A DNA stretch of 64,000 bases, from contig OW121744.1 of NCBI GenBank assembly GCA_933228675.1, positions 100,076,813 to 100,140,812 on the forward strand, read 5' to 3'. This document shows positions 25,267 through 35,940 of the stretch, piece after piece. How positions within the stretch are numbered: position 1 is the first letter of the stretch; every line of letters starts with the position of its first letter. The translations under genes and the position numbers were made by a program. Source of the DNA: Stomorhina lunata (Eukaryota > Arthropoda > Insecta > Diptera > Rhiniidae). The notes under the pieces are model-generated. The model saw only the letters and a list, made by a program, of their open reading frames with translations. It was not told where the DNA came from and did no database searches.

Positions 25267-25789
25267 GGGCGTGGCAAATTTTTCCCCTTAAATTAGTCAG
25301 GTACGGAGACCTATTTCGTCCTAACTCGAGAACGACTCATCCGATTTTCAAAATTAAAACCCTTGAAGATGCATAACAAAATTACATATCTTAAGAATAA
25401 AATAAGCTAAATTGGTAATCGGTAAATTGGTAATAAAATTCACATTTTTAAACCGATTTTTACGGTTTATAGCTTATTTTATTCTTTAGATATGTAGCTC
25501 TTAGAAAAATGTTTAAAATGTTAAAATTTTACTTTATCTTTTCTTTAATTACATTTTTAACCTAAAAAAAATTATGAATTTTGCACGAAAAAAAAAATTT
25601 TCTTCATTAATTTCTAAATAACTCCAAAACGATAAGAGATACAGAAAAATTATATTAGACTAAAATAAATGCAATTTTGTTATGCATCTTCAAGTGTTTT
25701 AATTTTGATAATCAGATGAGTCGTTCTGGAGTTAGGACGAAATAGGTCTCCGTACCTGACTAATTTAAGGGGAAAATTTTGCCACGCCC
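25267..25789. mobile_element. Foldback element with ~120-bp inverted ends
   Basis: The left end begins gggcgtggcaaatttttccc, and the right end is its inverse, ending ggggaaaattttgccacgcc + c. The arms pair over roughly 120 bp (about 25267-25385 with 25671-25789) with a few mismatches, and an inner inverted pair (acatatcttaagaataaaat / inverse near 25470) extends the foldback. The interior has no transposase. Flanking bases are ttttat / ataaaa, so a TA- or AT-type target is possible. It is inserted at the edge of the 31-bp array. Confidence 0.85.
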
Positions 25790-25899
25790 ATAAAAAAAAT
25801 CCAGATCTGATGGAAAAAAACCGACAACGGATCTGAGCTTAGCGCATCAAAATCCATGTAGTCCACATAGTTTTATTAAAAGGAGGATTTGGCTGCAGA

Positions 25900-26115
25900 G
25901 CAGTGTATATGGTAACAATTAGCTCCCATATTAGGCCCTTAGACGGAAACGACATAAATGTACTTAAATCTCGAAATTAAAAAAAACACATGGTTTGTGT
26001 ATGTATGTCTCTAAGACTTAAGGAAAACTTGTTAAATTGTTGGTCCATATTTGACCTTAGTAGTGAAGGGTATTATATAGTCGGTCTTGAAAGACTATAG
26101 CTTTTCTTATTTGTT
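25900..26115 (+). repeat. Partial copy of the 'aagggt' dispersed repeat
   Basis: It contains tagctcccatattaggccc and ends with tgaccttagtagtgaagggt followed by a cggtcttgaaagactatag variant, matching the last ~200 bp of the copy at 20803-21570. It is truncated at its 5' side by the foldback region. Confidence 0.7.
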
Positions 26116-26741
26116 TTTTTGTTGAGTTTTATTGATATCGATATGTCTGTAAAGTGAAAACACTTAAAGACCAATGGCGACGGATTTTTAAAAACTTTTC
26201 TTAATCTATTGAAAAAGTTTTATGCGATCGGTCCAATAGCTTCCATATAACCCCAGATAATTAATAAGATGTCAAATATTCGGAGATATAAAAATAAAAT
26301 ATAAAACTAAGAAATTTTTTTACCATTATAATAAATTAGGCGATAATAAGTCTATTTTGATATAAACCTCAGATATATAAGATGCGATACAGTCGCATAT
26401 TACTTGTTTTATATGGTAAAAAAAAAGGTGTGTCTTATAAAAATATTAAAACAAGTTCAGTCCACCCTATGAACTAAAAAGCTTTAAATAACATCAACAA
26501 TGATTTGCAAAAATTTGATTAATGTAGAATAAATTAATTCCCTCAATGAGTGTTAAAAATGCTACCTATTTAATGGCAATTAAGATATAATTTTCAAAAA
26601 ATGCTTAATAATTTTAATAGAAGACTTGCGACAAGTCTCTATATAATCTATAGAGTCTCTATATAATCAAACAAAAGAAAATATTTGAACACAGAATAAA
26701 ATCAAATGGGAGAACATAAATAACAAAAACAAGTAAGAAAG
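26116..26741. other. AT-rich sequence with repeat remnants
   Basis: A 'cggtccaatagcttccatat' phrase near 26230 shows decayed dispersed repeat. No gene. Confidence 0.5.
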
Positions 26742-29055
26742 TGCTATAGTCGGTCAAGCCCGACCATACGATACCCTTCACCACTAAGGTCAAAGGTGTC
26801 CTTTTTCCTATATAAAATCAAATATTTTGTTATCATACAAACATTTTCTCAAAATTTATATGTTTAAGCTATTTCCGTCATTTGGACTTATATGAGAGCT
26901 AGGGTCAAATATGGACCGATTAGCTTGAAACTTAGCAAATTGATTAAAGATGTTACAAAAGTTATGTATGCAAAAAAGAAACTTAAAATTCTTATTATCT
27001 TCGGATTTACGAACGTTTTAGTGAATTTTGTCTCATTTAATGCGTTTTAAGAAAAGAGTTTGTATGGAAGCTATGGTCAAATGTGGACCGATGTCAACGA
27101 AATTTAGTACAGTGATTTAAGTTTACATAAGCAGTATCTGCTTTAAATTTCATGAAAAAATATTGATTTTTGTGGCCAATATATCAATTTCGGGAAGTGG
27201 GGCCTATGGGAGGTACCATAAGTAATGGACCGATTTTGACGAATTTTAATAGCCATGGTCCCATTTTAAAAAAAATTATCTGTGCCAAATTTCATCAAAT
27301 TATCTTTAGAATTGCGACCTGTAGTTTGATTACAAGGTTTACATGGGGGTCCAGCCAGCCAGACGGACGGACGGACATCGCTAAATCGACTCAGAAAGTG
27401 ATACTAAGCCTATTGGTATACTAAAAGATGGGTCTAAGACAAATATTTCTATGCGTTACATACATCAGCACAAACTTATAATACCCTTTCCATCTATGGT
27501 GGTGCTATAGTCGGTCAAGCCCGACCATACGATACCCCTCACCACAAAGGTCAAAGGTGTTATTTTTTCTGTATAAAGACAAATATTTGCTAAATTTTGC
27601 CATCACACTAACATTTTCTCAAAACTTATATATTTGAGCTCTTTCTGGCATTTGGACTTATATGAGATCTAAGGTCAAATGTGGACCGATTATCTCGAAA
27701 TTTGGCAAATTGATTAAAGTTTTTACAAAACTTATGTATGCGAAAAATAAACTATAATAAAATTCCCATTTTCTTCAGATTTACGAGCGTTTTAGTGATT
27801 TTTGTCTCATTTAGTGCGTTTCGACAGAAGAGTTTGTATGGGAGCTATGGTCAAATGTGAACCGATTTCAACGAAATTTGTTACAGTGATTTTAGTTTAG
27901 ATAAGTAGTATTTTTCTTAAATTTCCTGAAAAATATTGATATTTGTGGCCAATATATTAATTCCGGAAGTGAGATCTGTGGGAGGTACAATAAATACTGG
28001 ACCGATTTTGACAAATTTCAATAACCATGGTCCCACCATCAAAAAAATTATCCATGCCATATTTTTTCAAATTTATCTTTAAAATTTCGACCTGTACTTT
28101 GAATACATGGTTTAAATGGAGGTCCAGTCAGCCGTCCAGACTTACGGACGGACGGACTGACATAGCTAAATCGACTCAGAAATTGATTCTGAACCTATTG
28201 GTATACTAAAAGATGGGTCTAAGACAAATATTTCTATGCGTTACATACATCAGCACAAACTTATAATACCCTTTCCACCTATAGTGGTGCTATAGTCGGT
28301 CAAGCCCGATCATACGATACCCCTCACCACTAAGGTCAAAGGTGTTCTTTTTCCTGCATAAAGACAAATATTTTCTAAATTTTGCCATCACACTAACATT
28401 TTCTCAAAACTTATATATTTGAGCTCTTTCCGTCATTTGGACTTATATGAGAGCTAGGGTCAAATGTGGACCGATTATCTCGAAATTTGACAAATTGATT
28501 AAAGTTTTTACAAAAATTGTGTATGCGAAAAATAAACTATAATAAAATTCCCATTTTCTTCAGATTTACGAGCGTTTTAGCGATTTTTGTCTCATTTAGT
28601 GCGTTTTTAAAGAGCAGTTTGTATGGGAGCTATGGTCAAATGTGGACCGATTTCAACGAAATTTGTAGTATTTAAGTAGTATTTTTCTTAAATTTCCTGA
28701 AAAAATATTGATATTTGTGGCCAATATATTAATTCCGGGAATTGGGATCTACGGGGGTACCATAAATAATGGACCGATTTTGACGAATCGGTCAAAAAAA
28801 ATATCCATGCCTAATTTCATCAAATTTATCTTTAAAATTGCGACCTGTACTTTGAATACATGGTTTAAATGGAGGTCCAGCCAGCCGTCCAGACTTACGG
28901 ACGGACGGACTGACATCGCTAAATCGTCTCAGAAAGTGATTCTGAACCTATTGGTATAGTAAAAGGAAGGTCCAAGACCAATATTTCTATGCGTTACATA
29001 CCACAGCACAAACTTATAATACCCTTTCCACTTATAGTGGTGAAGGGTATAAAAA
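26742..29055 (-). repeat. Three head-to-tail copies of a dispersed repeat
   Basis: Units start with gctatagtcggtcaagccc at 26742, 27504 and 28289, each ending in acatcagcacaaacttataa + taccctttcc, for unit lengths of about 762, 785 and 762 bp. The first two copies end in catctatggtggtgctatag and cacctatagtggtgctatag, so each unit shares its boundary with the next. The family is that of 20803-21570 in the opposite orientation. Small open frames inside (27170-27424, 28027-28209, 28708-28959) are the same translated repeat and are not genes. Confidence 0.9.
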
Positions 29056-29650
29056 TAGAAAATATTTCAAAACGGAATAAAATAGGAGAATAGAAATAAC
29101 AAAAACTACAGATAAACCTCTTTACTTAAGTGAGCCTAGGTCATGGTACTAGCGCCCCTTAACAAGTCATTAATTAAAGATCTAAACAGAACAAAATGAG
29201 ATAAGATTTTGAAAAGAAATAGTCAAAGTCATGAAGTGACAATTGGAAATGTTTGTATTTACAAATTGGGATAGGTTGAGAATTCAACAAAATGACTTTC
29301 AATTCTAAAAGTTTTTGAAAGAAATACAAAAATGTTTTACTTAAATTTATGGGAATATTTAAATCCAAAGGCAAAGAAAGCTACTTAAAAATATATGTGG
29401 TCTTCTATTCAAAATAATGGGATTTCATAAATATTGAACAATATTTTTAATAGCTTTTGCTGTATAATTTTTAAATTGATTCAAATATTGAGATAACAAC
29501 TTTTTATTTGAATAAAAAAGTCAAGTCATGATTGTTGGACAAATTTTGGATGATCATTTTATTTCACTTTTGGTGTTATCTTCCGAACATTTGCCTCTCG
29601 TTGTCTAAGCATGTGCTTCAAAATTGCACTGATAATGGAACTGCGATTTA
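29056..29650. other. Upstream region of gene B
   Basis: AT-rich with no repeat recognised. A cis-regulatory role is possible by position only. Confidence 0.4.
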
Positions 29651-29658
29651 CGAGAAAG

Positions 29659-29695
29659 TATAAAACCGAAACGATTTTGCAAAAATGTATTCAAA
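29659..29695 (+). promoter_or_regulatory. Core promoter of P450 gene B
   Basis: TATAAAA at 29659-29665 sits in agtataaaaccgaaacg, and an initiator-like TCAAAC starts 32 bp downstream at 29691. The start codon is 85 bp further on. Genes C and D have the same arrangement. Confidence 0.7.
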
Positions 29696-29775
29696 CGCTT
29701 CTAACTCTTAATATTGTTATAAACAAAACTTTTAAATCAAAATTAAATTAAGAAAATTTCCCTAATAAAAAAAAA

Positions 29776-31335
29776 ATGGAGCTAACCTCAGCCCTTATAT
29801 ACCTGATCATAGCCATTCTTTCATTGGCCTTGTTCTTTATTAAACGCAATCTGAACTATTGGAAAAATCAAGGCATACCCCATGAACAACCTCATTTGAT
29901 AATGGGCAACTTTAAGGGACTGCGCACCAAATATCAAATTGGTGAAATTCTGGCCAACTACTACAGGAAATTTAAAGGTTCTGGACCCTTTGCCGGTATA
30001 CATATAGTTCAAAGACCCGGTGTTCTTTTACTGGACAAGCCGACCATTAAAAATGTTTTGATCAAGGATTTTTCCAACTTTCCCAATCGTGGCATGTACT
30101 TCAATGAGAAAAGTGATCCCCTTACCGGTAATTTATTCTTTGTGGATGGTCAATTGTGGAAATCGTTGAGAACAAAACTATCCCCTACTTTTACCTCGGG
30201 CAAAATGAGGACTATGTATCCCATGATTTTGAAGGAGGCCGAGAAATGTTTGCAAGTCTTCAAGGAAAGACATCAGGAGGATCCCATTATAGATGTACGC
30301 GATATGTTGGCCCGCTTTACCACCGATGTCATTAGCAGCTGTGCCTTTGGCATTGAGGTAAATAGTTTGCGTAATCCCCAGTCCGATTTTCCCCGCTTGG
30401 GCAGAAAAATGGTGGAAACGACGCGCCATAATGCCGGTATAATGGCTTTTATTGATAGTTTTCCCAAATTATCGCGCAAGCTGGGCATGCGCATTATCTC
30501 CGATGATGTTCATCAGTTCTTTATGAAAACTATTACCGAAACGATTCAGTATAGGCAGAGTCATAATGTGGAAAGAAATGATTTTTTGAAAATGTTAATG
30601 GATCTCAAGAATAGTGACAATGAGAATTTGTCCAGTTTGACCGTAGAGGAAATGTGTGCCCAGGTTTTTGTGTTCTTTTTGGGTGGCTTTGAGACTTCAG
30701 CCTCTACCATGTCGGCGGCTTTATATGAATTGGCCTTAAATCCTCATGTCCAGGAACGTCTAAGGGAAGAGATAAATGAGGCCTATGAAGCTAATAATGG
30801 TTTGCCCTATGAATGTCTTAAGGATATGACCTATTTGGGTCAAGTTCTTTCAGGTAGCTATAAAAAACAAATTTTTGTAAATAAAACCTTTAATATGAAT
30901 TCCTTTTTAAACACAGAAACCCTGCGCAAATACCCCATAGTGCCTCAGCTAAATCGTCAGGCCTTAAAAGACTATATCATCCCCGGCCATCCCCAGTATG
31001 TCATCAAAAAAGACATGCCTGTCTTAATACCCGTTCTAGGCATACATCATGATCCCGAATTCTATCCCAATCCCCAGGAATTTGATCCCGAACGTTTTTC
31101 ACCCGAAGTGGCCAAACAACGTGATCCCATGGAGTATTTGCCCTTCGGTGATGGTCCACGCAATTGTATTGGCGAACGTTTTGGTAAAATACAATCACGT
31201 TTGGGCTTGGCCACTTTAATAAGAAATTTCCATTTCTCAACCTGTGATAAGACTGAAATACCTATAAAGATTGACCCTAAGTCTAATGCTTATACGCCAA
31301 AGCATGCGATCTTATTGAAAGTAGAAGCTATTTAG
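29776..31335 (+). CDS. Cytochrome P450 B, CYP6A-like
   Basis: Exons 29776-30853 and 30917-31335 flank a 63-bp GT-AG phase-1 intron at the position used by the other six loci; the spliced product is 498 residues. The intron has a length divisible by three and no stop, so the frame also reads straight through as 519 residues. I prefer splicing because the extra 21 residues have no counterpart in the paralogues. Motifs: anchor 1-21, proline hinge GIPHEQP (33-39), WKSLR (128-132), GGFETS (303-308), ETLR (360-363), PERF (417-420), heme FGDGPRNCIG with Cys443. It is an ER monooxygenase with unknown substrate. Gene C is the closest paralogue: by hand count 114 of 139 exon-2 residues match. Polyadenylation signal AATAAA at 31405-31410. 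Confidence 0.96.
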   Translation: MELTSALIYLIIAILSLALFFIKRNLNYWKNQGIPHEQPHLIMGNFKGLRTKYQIGEILANYYRKFKGSGPFAGIHIVQRPGVLLLDKPTIKNVLIKDFSNFPNRGMYFNEKSDPLTGNLFFVDGQLWKSLRTKLSPTFTSGKMRTMYPMILKEAEKCLQVFKERHQEDPIIDVRDMLARFTTDVISSCAFGIEVNSLRNPQSDFPRLGRKMVETTRHNAGIMAFIDSFPKLSRKLGMRIISDDVHQFFMKTITETIQYRQSHNVERNDFLKMLMDLKNSDNENLSSLTVEEMCAQVFVFFLGGFETSASTMSAALYELALNPHVQERLREEINEAYEANNGLPYECLKDMTYLGQVLSGSYKKQIFVNKTFNMNSFLNTETLRKYPIVPQLNRQALKDYIIPGHPQYVIKKDMPVLIPVLGIHHDPEFYPNPQEFDPERFSPEVAKQRDPMEYLPFGDGPRNCIGERFGKIQSRLGLATLIRNFHFSTCDKTEIPIKIDPKSNAYTPKHAILLKVEAI

Positions 31336-31524
31336 TTTTTATTGAATGTTAAGGAAAGCTACCAAAGGTATTTTTAAGACATCTTGTATATATAATATTA
31401 AGAAAATAAATTGGATATATTTTAGTTAAAAAAAACTTTTTTCTTCTTTCTTGAGTCCATATTTTTAGAGGCAATCAAATTCTGAACGATCTAATACGAT
31501 CAATAACCGTCGATCATACTTAAA

Positions 31525-31870
31525 TGTACTTTTTTACGGCCTGTTAAGGCCAAAGGCAGAACATATTTCAGAAATCCAAGCGCTTCAATCTTATGCGCTT
31601 AGTCTCAAATTTTGTGGACCAAGCTTTAAAGAATTTTTTTCTACTTGTCTTGCAATCGAAATTTTGGACGTCCTATCCATTTTTATTTTAATGTTAGCTT
31701 TTTTTAAAGTAATTGTTTCTTTTCAGTAGTGGGTTACTAGCCCCACATCCTACTTATATTTGTGTTGTTTTCATGGGAGAACTTGCGTCACATGTTAACT
31801 TACAACATTGCCTCCTTACAACCAATACCTCCTCGTGGAAGTACCATCAGGGTAATAACCTTTTTATCCT
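31525..31870 (+). repeat. Dispersed repeat family X, copy 1
   Basis: Contains acttaaatgtac, a 'ggtcaaaggc'-like piece, ttgtggaccaagctttaaag, gacgtcctatccatttttat and ttactagccccacatcctac. The same ordered pieces occur at 39110-39540 (+) and in reverse at 47930-48400. No coding sequence; class unknown. Confidence 0.65.
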
Positions 31871-31919
31871 CTAAATTCATTATGTTAATGGATCTAAAGA
31901 ATCTAAATTAGTTTAAAAA

Positions 31920-32640
31920 ATGCCTAAAGTTTAAAATCAAAGAATCTGCCCTTGAATTTTTCCCCTTTTTACCCCATTTGTCGAAAAAGTACCAAACACG
32001 AGTCTCACATTTTTAAAGTTTATCGATTTGGTGTCTATATTAATTGATTCAAAGGGTATGGGTGGGTCACATAAGGACAAAATTTTAATATTAATGACAT
32101 TTCATTTATGTTTTGTCCTCTTTTGGTTTATATTACCGATTTTCCCCCCTAAATAAAAAAGTACCAAATACTCGTTTGATATTTTAGTTAGGCCCGGGCT
32201 ATAATAAACATAATTTTGGATATTATTTCCCTATTTAACAAACAAATAATCTACCCCTGAATTTTTCCCTTTTTTACTCCATTAGTCGAAAAAGTACCAA
32301 ACACAAGTCTTATATTTTTGAAGTTTATCGATTTGGTGTCCATATTAATTGATTCAAAGGGTATGGATGGGTCACATAAGGACCAAATTTTAATATTAAT
32401 GACATTTCATTTATGTTTTGACCTCTTTTGGTTTATATTACCGATTTCCCCCCTAAATAAAAAAAGTACCAAATACTCTTTCGATATTTTTTGAATGACA
32501 ATCGATCTCTCTATATAACTATAATATTATCTGGCTTGGTTGATTTAAAATATATGTAAATTTTATAAACAATGAACCTACCCTTAATATTTTTTTAAGG
32601 TTTTTTCCGTTTTTATCCCATTAATCAAAAATGTACCAAA
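31920..32640 (+). repeat. Tandem repeat, ~310-bp unit, two copies plus partial
   Basis: Copies start near 31938 (aatctgcccttgaattttt), 32246 (aatctacccctgaattttt) and 32571 (a truncated third). Each has 'cgaaaaagtaccaaacac', 'gtttatcgatttggtgtc' and 'gggtcacataaggac'. The 'aaaaagtaccaaa' motif also occurs inverted at 3.1-3.5 kb, so these belong to related repeats. Confidence 0.85.
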
Positions 32641-32655
32641 ACGAGTTTGAACAAT

Positions 32656-33690
32656 TGTCTGTCTGTATATCTGTCTGTCTATCTGTATGTCTGTCTTTCT
32701 TTCTTTCTGTCTGTGTCTTTCTTTCTTTCTGTCTGTGTCTGTCTGTGTCGGTCTGTGTCTGTCTGTGTCTGTCTGTGTCTTTCTGTGTCTGTCTGTGTCT
32801 GTCTGTGTCTGTCTGTGTCTGTCTGTGTCTGTCTGTGTCTGTCTGTATCTGTCTGTGTCTGTCTGTGTCGGTCTGTGTCTGTCTGTGTCTGTCTGTGTCT
32901 GTCTGTGTCTGTCTGTGTCTGTCTGTGTCTGTCTGTGTCTGTCTGTGTCTGTCTGTGTCTGTCTGTGTCTGTCTGTGTCTGTCTGCGTCTGTCTGTGTCT
33001 GTCTGTGTCTGTCTGTGTCTGTCTGTGTCTGTCTGTGTCTGTCTGTGTCTGTCTGTGTCTGTCTGTGTCTGTCTGTGTCTGTCTGTGTCTGTCTGTGTCT
33101 GTCTGTGTCTGTCTGTGTCTGTCTGTGTCTGTCTGTGTCTGTCTGTGTCTGTCTGTGTCTGTCTGTGTCTGTCTGTGTCTGTCTGTGTCTGTCTGTGTCT
33201 GTCTGTGTCTGTCTGTGTCTGTCTGTGTCTGTCTGTGTCTGTCTGTGTCTGTCTGTGTCTGTCTGTGTCTGTCTGTGTCTGTCTGTGTCTGTCTGTGTCT
33301 GTCTGTGTCTGTCTGTGTCTGTCTGTGTCTGTCTGTGTCTGTCTGTGTCTGTCTGTGTCTGTCTGTGTCTGTCTGTGTCTGTCTGTGTCTGTCTGTGTCT
33401 GTCTGTGTCTGTCTGTGTCTGTCTGTGTCTGTCTGTGTCTGTATGTGTCTGTCTGTGTCTGTCTGTGTCTGTCTGTGTCTGTCTGTGTCTGTCTGTGTCT
33501 GTCTGTGTCTGTCTGTGTCTGTCTGTGTCTGTTTGTGTCTGTCTGTGTCTGTCTGTGTCTGTCTGTGTCTGTCTGTGTCTGTCTGTGTCTGTCTGTGTCT
33601 GTCAGTGTCTGTCTGTGTCTGTCTGTGTCTGTCTGTGTCTGTTTGTCGATCTGTCTGTCTGTCTTTCTGTCTGTCTCTCTGTCTATCTAT
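32656..33690 (+). repeat. 10-bp minisatellite (GTCTGTGTCT)n
   Basis: A nearly pure tandem run of gtctgtgtct, about 90 copies, most uniform from 32750 to 33640 with only scattered single-base changes, flanked by irregular CTGT/CTTT sequence. Because 10 is not a multiple of three, all three + frames and one - frame stay open for about 1 kb. They are not genes. The tract lies where a ~50-bp CTGT tract occurs in the related repeat at 890-940. Confidence 0.97.
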
Positions 33691-34210
33691 CACTGGAACT
33701 TAGCAAAAATATTCTTCATTTCTTAGAAAGCTGAAATTGTGCGAAATTGGCTTACATTTGACCATAGCTCCCGTATAACCTCGCCTAGACCAATCGCTTA
33801 TTTGCTAATAAATAACAAATTACAACAGGTATAATAGTCAAATTTATTACAGAGAAGTTCTACATAAGCACTAGGCAGTATAAAAAATTTCATTGAAATC
33901 GGTTCACCATAGCTCCCATACAAAACTCTGGCGGAAACAGCCTAAAGTTCACCTAAAATACACATAAATGCCCATAAATTTAAAACTATAATAGATATAG
34001 CCACTTAATTTGGCACAAGGAAAGTGCCAGCCAGTGTGCAAAATTTTGTCACAATCGGTCACCATTTGACCATAGCTCCTATATAAAAAATACAAAAATA
34101 CCAAAATGAATGGGGATCTCTGTATGTAAAATGAAAGTGCGATAGCTCCTAAACTACTAGAGCTAGAGAGACAAAATTTAACAGAAGTATTTTCGATATC
34201 TTATAGAAGT
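33691..34210 (+). repeat. Dispersed fly repeat, second copy (3' of minisatellite)
   Basis: From ggaacttagcaaaaatattc onward the order of phrases follows the copy at 960-1700 (ctcccgtataacctcg, caatcgcttatttgctaata, aagcactaggcag, agctcccatac, tgccagccagtgtgcaaaat). It is the continuation of the same element as the minisatellite. Confidence 0.8.
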
Positions 34211-35680
34211 CGTGTACTGAAATTTTTAAAATATAAAAATATTAAAAATTTTCTTAAAAATTTTTTTTTTTTATTTTCAACTTTTAATAACTCCGAAGCC
34301 ATTAAAGATATCAAAAATAGTTTTGAAGTTACTAAAAGCTAAATTTATTTGCAACAATATTTTGTAAATTTCAAAAAAATTGAGCAACCCGTTCCAAAGA
34401 TATGATGAAATAAATGAAATATGCCTTTTCAAAACTAGAAAATTTTATGGAATTTTTTTTTTTCAAAATAAAAAAAAATTAAAAAAAAAAACTCAAATTT
34501 CATTTATTTTTATAATAGAAGATCAAAAGAAATAAAATTATTTCAAAAAAAGTGCTAAAGATTTTTTTTATGAATTCTTAAAAAATAAAAAATAAAAAAA
34601 TTAAAAATTTTTATTAAAAAAAAATATTTTTTTTATATTAAAGTTCAAATAACTTGAAAACCGTTAAAGATATGAAAACAATTTTAAGGTGGCTTAAAGT
34701 CAAATTTATTTGCATTACCATTTTGTAAATTTCAAAAAAATCGAACAACCTTTTTCAAAGATATGATGAAATAAATGGATTAGCCTTTTCAAAATTTTAT
34801 ACAACATTTTTTTTTTCAAAATAAAATATTTTAAAAAATTTAATTTCGTTTATTTTTATAATCAGAAGATTATTATAAACAAATTGAATTAAAGAGGTGA
34901 TCTAATGTAAACCAAAAAGTTAAATTTTGTGAACTAGTGTAATAATTGAGTGTTTAACTAAATTAACTACAATTAGAAGTTCGCGACATTAGACATTATT
35001 TTTGATAATGTCAATCAAATTACCTAAAATTTCATCATTCAAAATTTGACACATTTATAAGAAAACATTAGCAATGAATTTGCAAAATAAAAATAATAAA
35101 AAAAACTAAAATTAGCTTTGATTAAAATGTTTAAAAAAAGTTTAATTGTTTATCATTTTCTTAAGCTCCCGTCAAGATGTCTTTATATTTTTTTACCGGC
35201 AAAATTTGTACAAACAAATAACTCGTTTATCAAAATTCTCACGTTCTTATCTCAGTAACCAGACCTAGGAATGTTAATAGTCAATTTTGCAAGTTATATA
35301 CAATTTCAAGATAAGAAAGAACAAAACCAATCAAATATATTCGTCAAAAGTTTAATTTTAGAAAGAATTTTGCCAAGTAATTAGAATATTTTTAAAAAGC
35401 TACTGATTATTTTCATACGATAAGATATTTTTAAATGTTTGTTATAAAATGATTTAATAAATATCGTTTAATATTTGCCATTTGTGTTAAAAAAATTAAA
35501 ATTGATTTTATATACAATTTCGTAAAAGTGCCAAAATACAAAGAAAACTTTTGTTTTAAATTGTATTTAATTTTCTAGTTTAAGAGTTATAAGGTCAAAA
35601 ATTCAGTCGAGCTACACTATCAAAATTTCATTTATTTATTAATAGCCATTCTGACCAATCGTTCGTTTAATAACTCGAAC
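34211..35680 (+). repeat. AT-rich repeat remnants with a ~365-bp duplication
   Basis: Paired phrases near 34270-34460 and 34635-34825 (aataact..gaa.ccgttaaagat, tttgtaaatttcaaaaaaat, tttcaaagatatgatgaaat) show two tandem copies of about 365 bp. From about 34860 to 35680 I see no structure. Confidence 0.6.
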
Positions 35681-35940
35681 TACATATCGCACTTGATCAA
35701 CAAGAGGGTATTAACTCAAAATTTTAAAATTTTCAGTAGAGTCAAAAAACTATTTTATTTTACTACTACTTTCCTATAAAGAAGAGGGGTAAAACTGTAG
35801 TTTTTTGGCGAAATTATAGTGAAAATGATGTCAGATTTTTACAATGGGTAGATAAGACCACTACACATCAATTTCTTCTAAAAAGTGAAAATTTAAAAAT
35901 TTTGAGTTAATACCCTCTTGTTGAACAAGTGCGATATGTA
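35681..35940. mobile_element. 260-bp MITE with 45-bp inverted repeats
   Basis: The left end tacatatcgcacttgatcaa (continuing caagagggtattaactcaaa) is matched by the inverted right end over 45 bp with one mismatch. The ~170-bp interior has no open frame. A nonautonomous DNA transposon; the superfamily cannot be set because the target duplication is only AC or TA-like. Confidence 0.85.

Noticed and set aside
27170..28959. Repeated 60-84-codon frames sharing the residues ATCTLNTWFKWRSSQPSR
   Set aside because: They are the same part of the tandem dispersed repeat and include its CGGACGGACGGAC tract. No transposon protein motif is present.
29776..31335. Gene B as a single intronless 519-residue protein
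   Set aside because: The inner 63 bp have GT-AG ends at the intron site shared by all paralogues, and the extra 21 residues would interrupt the conserved S-ETLR junction. Kept as a finding on retention.
32584..33734. Four overlapping open frames of 338-369 codons, Cys/Val/Leu/Ser-rich or Thr/Asp/Arg/His-rich
   Set aside because: They are translations of the 10-bp minisatellite, which keeps several frames open at once.
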